From: a virus
Strand: one strand, 5' to 3'
IMG/VR virus record: IMGVR_UViG_3300025327_001678
Coordinates: 1-21,829 of that record
Length of the DNA: 21,829 bases
Position 1 is the stretch's first letter; each line of letters begins with the position of its first letter. This document shows positions 15,754-21,829 of the stretch, piece after piece. A model generated the notes under the pieces. It was not told the origin of the DNA and searched no databases. It saw only the letters and a program-made list of their open reading frames with translations. Both the position numbers and the translations under genes were made by a program.

Positions 15754-15783
15754 TTAGTCTGTCCCCCTTATCTTCTCCGCCGT
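15754..15783 (-). repeat. Holin 3'-end remnant C
   Basis: Read on the minus strand this encodes TAEKIRGTD followed by a TAA stop, matching the end of the intact holin at 18046-18078 (TAEKIRGSE, stop). Flanking bases remain similar for a few positions after the stop (AGGCT..AAA). It lies between the mod promoter and the HNH gene and has no holin body upstream. It is interpreted as a scar of an older holin terminus. Confidence 0.75.
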
Positions 15784-15876
15784 CGCCATCCCAGACTCGT
15801 TCTCAAGATGAAGGTCCAGCATGAAAACCGGGCCTTTACTTCTGAGATTTGGTGGGTTACGCTAACCGATATAAAA

Positions 15877-16614
15877 ATGAACTGCATATTCTGCAACAAA
15901 CCAGCCGCAGGCTCATCGGTGAGTCACATCCTGCCAGCTTCTCTGGGGGGACAGGAATGGGCGTGTCTTCCTGACGGTCTCGTCTGTAAACAATGCAACC
16001 AGTACTTCGGTGAGAAAATCGAGAAGCTCGCTCTTAGTAGTTTTCCATTTTTACCTTTTCGCGTTCTTCTTGGAATCCCCACCCAGAAGGGAACGTCTCC
16101 TAAGATGTCTACCCGCATTGGCACTGTCAAAGGAAGTTTAAGACCTGGCCAGATTGGGATTGATCCGGCATCGCCAGAAGTTGAGGAAGCTTTACAGGCA
16201 GGCAAGATTACGCAAATGCGCATTATTGCCGAGCCGACTGAACCAACTGCTGTGTGCAGGATGTTAGTTAAGATGGGGCTTGAGGTGGTTGCACGAGATT
16301 CGCCTGATGATGCTAGAAAAAAGAAGTTTGATTCAGCTAGAGTGTTTGCACGAAACCCTGTAAGAGGGACCCATTGGTGGTTTGTGATTAGCACGAGCCA
16401 CGAATTATTGTTTTCACGTTTCCTGAATGGAATATCGACTAAAGATTGGGTAGCCGGAGTAAATCTATCGGTATATCAATTTGACGAATTTGAGGCGTTC
16501 CGACTTCAGCTTCTCGACATGATTATCTTCACTCCTTTGGACGGTTGGGTTCTTCCACCTGACATGAAAGAATTTCCTGAGTCAGATTATAGGCTGTTCC
16601 GGGTGAAAATATAG
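15877..16614 (+). CDS. HNH endonuclease
   Basis: A 245-residue protein with an N-terminal HNH/treble-clef nuclease: MNCIFC (Cys3, Cys6), SHILPASLGG (His17 in the catalytic position), then LVCKQCNQYFG (Cys37, Cys40, Asn41), resembling the HNH_5 type. The remaining 200 residues are a helical/beta region with no recognised motif, probably DNA-binding or specificity. The frame stays open upstream to 15700, but those codons run across holin remnant C and have no protein character, so I start at 15877, just before the Cys motif, although no good ribosome site is seen. It could be a homing-type nuclease, a defence nuclease or a standalone restriction enzyme; the neighbouring remnants make mobility plausible. 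Confidence 0.82.
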   Translation: MNCIFCNKPAAGSSVSHILPASLGGQEWACLPDGLVCKQCNQYFGEKIEKLALSSFPFLPFRVLLGIPTQKGTSPKMSTRIGTVKGSLRPGQIGIDPASPEVEEALQAGKITQMRIIAEPTEPTAVCRMLVKMGLEVVARDSPDDARKKKFDSARVFARNPVRGTHWWFVISTSHELLFSRFLNGISTKDWVAGVNLSVYQFDEFEAFRLQLLDMIIFTPLDGWVLPPDMKEFPESDYRLFRVKI

Positions 16615-16640
16615 CCGTGTAGTGTTGGCAACGCCGATCA

Positions 16641-16691
16641 TTACCTTAAGACTCTCTCCGCTCCCCTTATTTTCTCCGCCGTCCTCCCCAG
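16641..16691 (-). repeat. Holin 3'-end remnant B
   Basis: On the minus strand 16691 to 16656 encodes LGRTAEKIRGAE, then ERVLR-like codons to a TAA at 16641. Against the intact holin end (LGRTAEKIRGSE), the codons for LGR, TAEKIRG and E differ only synonymously (for example AAG/AAA, ATT/ATA, AGA/AGG), with one Ser-to-Ala change. Similarity stops abruptly before Leu. The fragment sits directly upstream of the GIY-YIG gene and appears to be a remnant from a diverged phage. Confidence 0.78.
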
Positions 16692-16723
16692 GGCTGTGGG
16701 AAAAACAAAATGACAGGATCGAG

Positions 16724-17617
16724 ATGAACCTGAATGATCTATTTCTCAGCAAGGGCATTGATTCGCAGCAGGTTCTTGTGTTCCGGCATAGGCCTCACGA
16801 GCCTGAACTCAACAAGGTTTTGCCGTGGCTGGCTGCGGAGAAACCAGATGTATTCAACGCTTACCAACAGACGCAGGGCGAAAAGCTCGAGAAGGCCATG
16901 AGTGTCATGAAGGGTGCTGGCTATGTTGCGTCTTTTATCGGGCATGAACCTGGAAAAGCCCTATTCGTAGGTTTATATTCAATAGGGGAATCAAAGCCTC
17001 TTACTCGCGACGAATACTGGCGGGTCCCTGCCTATATTGAGATGAAAGCGTTTGGCATGAAGGGATTTACCAAGGAGGAATCGCGCACATCCATTCTATG
17101 GTTCGAACTTGCATTGACGGATTTCTACGCTGCCTGGAAAGGCAAACTGATAGTAAGCTGGCCGCCGCCCGAACGGTCCTGGTGGCGTCGGGCGCATCGC
17201 AATGAAATACCCATTCTTGCCATACTAGAAGACAGCGCCCTTGATGCTGCGATGCCGGAATGGGATGAGATAGTATTCACTTGGGAGGAGCTTGGCATCC
17301 TTCCGACGCGCTGGAAATCAGCACTTTCAGCACTTTCACAATGGCGCAGTATTTACTATATATTCGATATTTCTGACGGAAAAGGTTATGTTGGTTCTGC
17401 TTATGGTGAAAGCAATCTTCTCGGTAGATGGTTAAACTACGCTGCGCGTGGACACGGAGGAAATTGCCTGCTTAGACAGCGCGACCCAAGGAACTTCCGA
17501 TTTAGCATTCTACAGCGAGTTTCGCCGGACATGGATGCCCGAGACGTTATCCGTCTGGAAGGCACATGGAAGGAACGACTCCATACGCGTGAGCCGTCTG
17601 GCCTTAATGACAACTAA
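16724..17617 (+). CDS. GIY-YIG nuclease family protein
   Basis: A 297-residue protein with a C-terminal GIY-YIG nuclease: IYYIFDISDGKGYVGSAYGE (210-229), RW at 235-236, then RFSILQRVSP, LEGTWKERLHT with Glu279, and the terminal GLNDN. The N-terminal 200 residues form a conserved partner region (LPWLAAEKPDVFNAYQQTQG, WPPPERSWWRRAHRNEIP, WDEIVFTWEELG) seen in a family of about 300 residues whose role I do not know. The ATG at 16724 has AGGA upstream and begins right after holin remnant B; the frame upstream crosses the remnant and is rejected. A tandem 9-base duplication at 17320-17337 adds an extra Ala-Leu-Ser. It may cut foreign DNA or promote its own transfer. Confidence 0.85.
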   Translation: MNLNDLFLSKGIDSQQVLVFRHRPHEPELNKVLPWLAAEKPDVFNAYQQTQGEKLEKAMSVMKGAGYVASFIGHEPGKALFVGLYSIGESKPLTRDEYWRVPAYIEMKAFGMKGFTKEESRTSILWFELALTDFYAAWKGKLIVSWPPPERSWWRRAHRNEIPILAILEDSALDAAMPEWDEIVFTWEELGILPTRWKSALSALSQWRSIYYIFDISDGKGYVGSAYGESNLLGRWLNYAARGHGGNCLLRQRDPRNFRFSILQRVSPDMDARDVIRLEGTWKERLHTREPSGLNDN

Positions 17618-17667
17618 TCGGCTAATTTTCTTTCAACCAGCCAGGCGGGTGGGCATCGGAGTTGATA

Positions 17668-18012
17668 ATGCGTCCTAAGATTTTCGACCTTCTATTAAAG
17701 GACGACAGAATGTTTGTCCTTGAGGTATGCCCAGTAACGACAAGAAGCCTGACGTCGAACGAACCGGAAAAACAAGAATGGGCAGTGATTATCCGTCGCA
17801 ATGTGCCCGGTTATCCGCCGCACAGATCGGATGACTTTCCAACCAAGGCAGAGGCAATCGAATATTATAAAAAAGTAGTCATTGAGACGCCGCGGGTGAG
17901 TTTAGGTAACAAATCTCCAGTTCCCCCTCCAACAGTTGAGGCGTATATATCGTGGTTGGTAACGGAAAATCTTTATGACCCAATCCTCAACCCTAGTGCT
18001 CCAGTTCCGTAG
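17668..18012 (+). CDS. Conserved hypothetical protein after GIY-YIG (114 aa)
   Basis: The protein starts MRPKIFDLLLKDDRMFVLEV and includes EWAVIIRRNVPGYPPHRSDD, then PTKAEAIEYYKKVV and NLYDPILNPSA near the end. GGAG seven bases before the ATG at 17668 favours this start over the TTG at 17662. A compact alpha/beta protein is expected. It lies 50 bases downstream of the GIY-YIG gene on the same strand and may be its partner. It ends 33 bases from the convergent holin stop, with no strong terminator between. No function recognised. Confidence 0.65.
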   Translation: MRPKIFDLLLKDDRMFVLEVCPVTTRSLTSNEPEKQEWAVIIRRNVPGYPPHRSDDFPTKAEAIEYYKKVVIETPRVSLGNKSPVPPPTVEAYISWLVTENLYDPILNPSAPVP

Positions 18013-18045
18013 GGTGCGCTCGACCTACCATTTTTATTTAAAGCC

Positions 18046-18471
18046 TCACTCCGATCCTCTAATCTTCTCCGCCGTCCTCCCCAAGATGTAGCCTCCCACG
18101 CCTATCTCCATGAGCGTCCAGAGTTTGTCCGGCAGGTCGAGGACCCTGACCTTGTCTGTGAAGATTGAGAGGTAAGGATAGAGGATGTAGTTGTTTGCCA
18201 CGATTACAATGATGACCAGCATAAGTAGCGGCCTCCAGTTCCTCTGGAGCCAGCTCTGGCCTTGGGTTTCGGCCATGATGACCTTCGAGCGTGCCTCGGT
18301 TATGGACTTGTCGAGCTCTGCGTAGCGGAGCTCAAGTTCGGCCTTCTTTTCCGGAGGAAGGTCGCCGGTTATGGCCTCCCTTAGCTTTATGGCCGCGTCT
18401 CCCACGCCGTTGAGCGTGGCGCTTACCCCGGCGGCGGTCGTTCCCCCAAGTAAATCGCTAAGCAAGCCCAT
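18046..18471 (-). CDS. Holin, 3TM GTA-type
   Basis: A 141-residue membrane protein of the phage/GTA three-TM holin type. The N-terminal 65 residues are charged and helical (DLPPEKKAELELRYAELDKS). SWLQRNWRPLLMLVIIVIVA begins the first clear membrane segment (about 75-103), and LWTLMEIGVGGYILGRTAEK provides the C-terminal one. It would form membrane lesions at the end of infection to release the endolysin. GGAGG lies six bases before the ATG, and the gene overlaps the endolysin end by 14 bases. Its last 13 codons (18046-18084) are the intact version of the sequence found as remnants B and C in the cargo island. Confidence 0.85.
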   Translation of the reverse strand: MGLLSDLLGGTTAAGVSATLNGVGDAAIKLREAITGDLPPEKKAELELRYAELDKSITEARSKVIMAETQGQSWLQRNWRPLLMLVIIVIVANNYILYPYLSIFTDKVRVLDLPDKLWTLMEIGVGGYILGRTAEKIRGSE

Positions 18472-18889
18472 TCTTCGCCTCCTTCCACAAATCGAGAACC
18501 CGGTTGACCCATCCCCTGAGATACGCCTGGGCCGCGAGACGTGACCCGGCGAGGTTACTGTAATGCTCCATCCTCAAGAATAGATAGTCCGTCCAGTTGA
18601 AGGCCTTTCCTTTGAGCGTTGTTGCCCTCGACAATCCGAGGTTCACGCAGGAGTCGAAGTGGACAAGGCACATGGGCCACTCAAGAGCGCCGCACCCGGC
18701 CCGGTCCCAGTAGTCTTTGCGATAAATCATTTTGGCGTCCTCGATGGAGAGGTTCTTGATGTTAAGCAGTGGGTAGGCCCGCTTTGAAATCCCGTACTTG
18801 GTTTCCCCTCCAGGATCGCGCGGGTCGTTCACGTACCCGCCCTCATGCCTGAGGACGAAAACAAAGCACCTTTCGAAGTTGTCGCTCAC
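18458..18889 (-). CDS. Endolysin, GH108-type muramidase
   Basis: A 143-residue cell-wall hydrolase. FVFVLRHEGGYVNDPRDPGG (9-28) with Glu16 is the catalytic signature of glycoside hydrolase family 108 N-acetylmuramidases, followed by ETKYGISKRAYP. The C-terminal half (CLVHFDSCVNLGLS, LAAQAYLRGWVNRV) matches the associated peptidoglycan-binding region. The GTG at 18889 is chosen because it overlaps the upstream stop as GTGA and gives the normal family start; the longer ATG reading to 19003 lies wholly within the upstream gene in another frame. It is slightly shorter than typical family members but shows both domains. No signal peptide, so release depends on the holin. Confidence 0.85.
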   Translation of the reverse strand: MSDNFERCFVFVLRHEGGYVNDPRDPGGETKYGISKRAYPLLNIKNLSIEDAKMIYRKDYWDRAGCGALEWPMCLVHFDSCVNLGLSRATTLKGKAFNWTDYLFLRMEHYSNLAGSRLAAQAYLRGWVNRVLDLWKEAKNGLA

Positions 18890-19131
18890 TTGAAATTCGC
18901 CTTTCCCCAGAATATAAAACCCAGGAGCAGGAGGCCCAGAAAAGCCATTACAAGGGCGCCTACTACGCTCTTCCAGAAGGAGCTCCTTATATCGTCGTAC
19001 CACTCCCTGAGGTCCCGAAGGAAAAGGTGGTCCTGGTAGTGCTGCTCCTTGTCCACCTTATAGGTGCCGAGCTCCTCGTGGATGGCCTCCCTGACGACCT
19101 TCTTGAGTTCTTCGATGTCCTTCTCGCTCAT
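18886..19131 (-). CDS. Single-TM lysis-cassette protein (81 aa)
   Basis: An 81-residue protein with a charged N-terminal helix (MSEKDIEELKKVVREAIHEE), a Trp/Tyr-rich middle and one strong C-terminal membrane segment, VVGALVMAFLGLLLLGFIFW (57-76), then a short basic tail. This layout resembles XhlA- or BhlA-type lysis accessory proteins that work with a holin and endolysin. The stop overlaps the endolysin GTG by four bases. The start has AGGGG four bases upstream and follows the tail gene stop by seven bases. Confidence 0.75.
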   Translation of the reverse strand: MSEKDIEELKKVVREAIHEELGTYKVDKEQHYQDHLFLRDLREWYDDIRSSFWKSVVGALVMAFLGLLLLGFIFWGKANFK

Positions 19132-19138
19132 AGCACCC

Positions 19139-21223
19139 CTAATATCCCCCGGACACAGCCAGAAGCTTAAGCCTTATCGCGTCCCTCTTGAAGTCGAGAT
19201 TCCTGTTTATAATCTGATATCTCGCGTTCGATATGCCGCCCATGTCAGTGGAGGGAGCTTTCTTCGTCGTGACGGTCACGATGTCCCCGACCTCGAGATA
19301 AATCCTCGACCTGGCCACCTCGCAGGAGAGGACGGAGGGAGGGTTTGCGAACCTGGCCAGAACCTTCGACTCGAGGTCCTGCACCTGACTTGTCTCCGAG
19401 GGCCGGGTCCACTTGTCCTTAATCTCCTTTATGCGGAGCTCGTTCCAGTTGGCCTGGCTCGTGGCATCCGGGGCCACCCTGAGCTCGGTGAAGTCCTGGG
19501 CCTTATCGCCGTCGTTGTCCCACCCGTAATATATGTGGGTCTGGTTTATGAGGGAGGCAGAGTTGGCCTCCCACCTGACGTTCGCCATGTCGTCGTCCGT
19601 GAGGGAGTCGACAGCCGCCTCGTTCGGGTCCCACCGCTTAATCCGTATCCTCCCGTCGGCCTGGGGGATGAAGTAGCAGCCCATGAGGATGCGGAGCTCC
19701 TGTAGGAGCTCGTCCGCGTCCACCGTGTCCCCGGTGACAGTACGGCTCACCTTCCAGCCGGAAAGCGCGCCCTTGACCGCCTCAAACGACCCCAGGACGA
19801 GTTTTGAGTCCCTTACGTTAATGTGGTTACGGAGGATATCGAGGCAGACGTCCACCGGATGCATATTTGCCCAGGCCACGTCGTCGAGCGCCGATTCCCA
19901 CTTCTCAGGGACACTGGCCTTCCATGCCTTGGCGTAGTCCTGGACCTGTAACTTGACTGCGTAATCCGGCTCTATCCTCCAGTCCTCCACCTGCCCCCAG
20001 AAGTAGTTTTCGTAGTCGGCTTGAGTCCACCCGGGGGCGACGAACCCCGCCCTTACCTTTACGAGCTTGTTCCTCGGATAACCGGTCTTGAGCCACTTGG
20101 AGACGCCCTCGGTCAGCCCTATCGCCAGGTCTACCTGGCTGATGGTCGATTTTTCGAAAACATCTATCGTTGTAGTGAGCGCTGAGACGCTCAGGACCGC
20201 AGGCTCGTATCCGAGTGAGATGTTATCCGAGTAGGTGTCATAGACCTCGAAGTTCGCCTTTACGCTCTGAAGGGCAGGGGAAAAGGATGCGTCCGAGGTG
20301 GAAAGGTCGGCCCTCACCCTGTAATAGCGCCTGAGGACCGTTATAGGGTCCCCATCCTGTATCGTGTCGAGGTTGACCTCCTCCCCGGCAAAGGCCCCTG
20401 TATCCGATGCCCAGGCCTGGTAGACAATCGACGTTGCCGGAGGCTCTATATTCTCCAGCACCCACTCGCCGGTGCCGGGCGGGACCTCTCCGAGGTCCAT
20501 GCTCTGCGTCCTTATGTAGCCCGAGGGCTGGTAATATTCCCCGGTCATCGTGACCCGGAAATACAGGTCACCCATGTTATAGGTCCACGTACCCCAATGG
20601 TCCAGATGGTCGAACTGGCCGTCAGCGTAGCTGGACGTGGAGGTGTTGTATCTTACGCTGCAGCCCGGCAGAGAGGTCCCGTCCATGGTCCCGGTCACGT
20701 AGAATTTAAGCCAATATTCCGTATTGCTGTTGAGGATAAGACCCTGGGCCGCAAAATCGAACGTCATATCGTAGTTGGATACGTTATAGGGAATCGAAAG
20801 AGATGCGGTGCTCCCGATCTTGCCTCCCTTGCCAGCCGACCAGATCTCGCATTTTAATGAACCGTTCCCTCCTGCTGTCGTTATCTTTACGGTGACCAAG
20901 GCGAGGACCTTTGCCGTGCTGGTATGCTGTTTGAAAGACTGCCAGGCCTCGTGGTAGAAGGGGCCTTGCAAACCCGTGGTCGAATAGACGAAGGCTGAAT
21001 CGTTGTGCCCGGTCTGCTCTTCGTTGGGGACCGGCGCGGGGGCGAGCACCACGTCCCCGGGGGAGGCAGTATAGTCCACGTTGCTTTCCCCGGAATTCGC
21101 CTCCCAGTCCGCTTGCGTGGTCTGCTCGTTAAAGAGGTTGTGCGAAAGGATGTCCACGAGGAGCGCCGGGGTGTTCCGGTCCCTGGCGTTCTCGGTCAGA
21201 AACTTCTCGGAAAGGGCAAGCAT
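19139..21223 (-). CDS. Phage tail/baseplate hub-like protein with inserted beta-sandwich
   Basis: A 694-residue structural protein. Residues about 85-235 (EAWQSFKQHTSTAKVLALVT, CEIWSAGKGGKIGSTASLSI, SNTEYWLKFYVTG) form a repeated-strand pattern typical of a carbohydrate-binding-like beta-sandwich, a possible receptor-binding insert. The C-terminal 350 residues (AIGLTEGVSKWLKTGYPR, YFWGQVEDWRIEPDYAVKLQ, FIPQADGRIRIKRWDPNEAA, YLEVGDIVTVTTKKAP) resemble tail hub proteins of siphophages that form the tail tip. The ATG overlaps the upstream stop as TAATG, with GGAGGG in front. It precedes the lysis genes, as expected for the last late structural gene. Confidence 0.75.
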   Translation of the reverse strand: MLALSEKFLTENARDRNTPALLVDILSHNLFNEQTTQADWEANSGESNVDYTASPGDVVLAPAPVPNEEQTGHNDSAFVYSTTGLQGPFYHEAWQSFKQHTSTAKVLALVTVKITTAGGNGSLKCEIWSAGKGGKIGSTASLSIPYNVSNYDMTFDFAAQGLILNSNTEYWLKFYVTGTMDGTSLPGCSVRYNTSTSSYADGQFDHLDHWGTWTYNMGDLYFRVTMTGEYYQPSGYIRTQSMDLGEVPPGTGEWVLENIEPPATSIVYQAWASDTGAFAGEEVNLDTIQDGDPITVLRRYYRVRADLSTSDASFSPALQSVKANFEVYDTYSDNISLGYEPAVLSVSALTTTIDVFEKSTISQVDLAIGLTEGVSKWLKTGYPRNKLVKVRAGFVAPGWTQADYENYFWGQVEDWRIEPDYAVKLQVQDYAKAWKASVPEKWESALDDVAWANMHPVDVCLDILRNHINVRDSKLVLGSFEAVKGALSGWKVSRTVTGDTVDADELLQELRILMGCYFIPQADGRIRIKRWDPNEAAVDSLTDDDMANVRWEANSASLINQTHIYYGWDNDGDKAQDFTELRVAPDATSQANWNELRIKEIKDKWTRPSETSQVQDLESKVLARFANPPSVLSCEVARSRIYLEVGDIVTVTTKKAPSTDMGGISNARYQIINRNLDFKRDAIRLKLLAVSGGY

Positions 21224-21829
21224 TACTGGTCCCTCCTTCCGATAAGGTTTATGGTGATATCCCTTCTTCCGGTCAGCTTGAAGGGGTTATTGAACTTAGG
21301 CTCCGGCATCATGAGGAATACGTCGTCGGGCCTGTTGCCGCGCTCCCAGGCCACGAAGAAGTTCCTGAGGCCGCTGCCGTCCCACCACTCTTTTACCTTC
21401 TGGTAAAGCGCGTCATCCGAGTCCTCGAACCTGAGGTTCATCCTGCGCTCCCGGTACTTGTTATGAACACCCAATACATAGCCTGTGTCCCCGCGGATGA
21501 CATTGGCCTTTATTTCTTCCTCGTAGGGGTCGAATTCGGCCGTGACATAATCGAGCTCAGTCTTCATTCCCCATATGCAGATTGACATATAGGGTGCTTC
21601 CGGGAACGAGCCGCCCCCGGTCTTTTCTATCTTTAAACGCCAATACCGCCGGGCCCCTGGCGCCGTAAACTCCTTTAAAATGACCGTGTCGGCAGAGGGC
21701 GCAAACCCGGCAAAGGCGTCGTTTACCGAGGGGTTGAAGTTGTCGCCGGAATATTGAAGCGTTATCGTTGCTCCGATTGAGGCGAGGTTGTGCCCGATGA
21801 TGGCCAGGTAGTCGGCAGTCGCGGTTTTG
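21223..21829 (-). CDS. Tail protein (5' end cut by window edge)
   Basis: The frame from the right edge runs without a stop into the obvious ORF, so the apparent ATG at 21588 is internal: residues read from the edge include DYLAIIGHNLASIGATITLQ, then FTAPGARRYWRLKIEK and EAPYMSICIWGMKTELDY. This pattern, repeated beta strands with RYWRL, is shared by discoidin-like or galactose-binding-like domains of phage tail proteins. The C-terminal part (YRERRMNLRFEDSDDALYQK, KEWWDGSGLRNFFVAWERG, ITINLIGRRDQ) looks like a small tail-tip component. At least 201 residues are visible. The stop overlaps the next gene's ATG. Confidence 0.75.
   Translation of the reverse strand, partial: KTATADYLAIIGHNLASIGATITLQYSGDNFNPSVNDAFAGFAPSADTVILKEFTAPGARRYWRLKIEKTGGGSFPEAPYMSICIWGMKTELDYVTAEFDPYEEEIKANVIRGDTGYVLGVHNKYRERRMNLRFEDSDDALYQKVKEWWDGSGLRNFFVAWERGNRPDDVFLMMPEPKFNNPFKLTGRRDITINLIGRRDQ

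Larger units (their letters stand above)
8908..18012. other. Cargo island between integrase and lysis modules
   Basis: This block lies between two phage modules, differs from them in base composition and coding orientation, and contains only defence or nuclease genes: a Type III restriction operon, HNH and GIY-YIG nucleases and a small conserved ORF. The left edge falls where res meets the end of the HTH ORF in a 26-base tail-to-tail overlap. The right edge is the holin 3' end, with two holin-end remnants inside the island. It appears to be a variable accessory locus built in several steps. Confidence 0.65.

Noticed and set aside
15700-15876. N-terminal extension of the HNH ORF
   Set aside because: The extra codons cross holin remnant C and lack a ribosome site. 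The nuclease motif begins right after the ATG at 15877.
16622-16723. N-terminal extension of the GIY-YIG ORF
   Set aside because: It runs through holin remnant B in the opposite sense and is Pro/Ser/Leu-rich. The ATG at 16724 has AGGA upstream and starts the conserved part.
15754-18084. Holin-end repeats as transposon ends or simple target-site duplications
   Set aside because: They are direct coding fragments with synonymous divergence, not identical short duplications, and no transposase lies between them.

Overview
The window looks like part of a temperate tailed-phage genome (free phage, circular or concatemeric form, or tandem prophage) carrying a block of acquired genes. Nearly every phage gene reads on the minus strand: a tail/baseplate gene pair (21829 to 19139), a three-gene lysis cassette (19131 to 18046), a replication module (6594 to 1307), a Mom-like DNA-modification gene (1103 to 351) and the start of a minor tail protein running off the left end. 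The exception is a large serine recombinase with a companion HTH ORF on the plus strand (6769 to 8933). Phage genes are tightly packed, often with 4-base start/stop overlaps and strong AGGAGG ribosome sites. Frequent AGG and ATA codons in a GC-rich background and a Gram-negative-type lysis cassette suggest a Deltaproteobacteria- or Nitrospirota-like host, but the sequence does not settle the host.

Layout. 1-366: partial minor tail protein. 351-1103: Mom-family adenine-modification enzyme, preceded by a long hairpin and three copies of a 13-base direct repeat. 1307-6594: primase-helicase, small ORF, SSB-like protein, coiled-coil ORF, 52-residue ORF, VRR-NUC nuclease, SNF2-type helicase and a 59-residue ORF. 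6595-6768: divergent control region. 6769-8933: integrase and HTH ORF. 8908-18012: cargo island containing a four-gene Type III restriction-modification operon (mod, Panacea-like/DUF488 fusion, unknown partner, res), an HNH nuclease, a GIY-YIG nuclease and a small conserved ORF. 18046-21829: holin, endolysin, one-TM lysis protein, tail hub-like protein and a partial tail protein.

The most informative structure is at the right edge of the cargo island. The holin gene ends by encoding LGRTAEKIRGSE. Two further fragments encoding nearly the same C-terminus (LGRTAEKIRGAE and TAEKIRGTD-stop) lie just upstream of the GIY-YIG and HNH genes, in the same orientation as the holin. In the copy next to the GIY-YIG gene the differences from the live holin are nearly all synonymous, so it looks like a remnant of a related, separately evolving phage holin rather than a recent duplication. 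The copies read as successive recombination scars at a cargo hotspot downstream of the holin.

In function, the island probably gives the lysogen restriction-based exclusion of other phages, while Mom would protect the phage's own DNA from restriction. The two genes inserted between mod and res are a tightly coupled, AT-rich pair and are the best candidate here for an undescribed accessory defence module.
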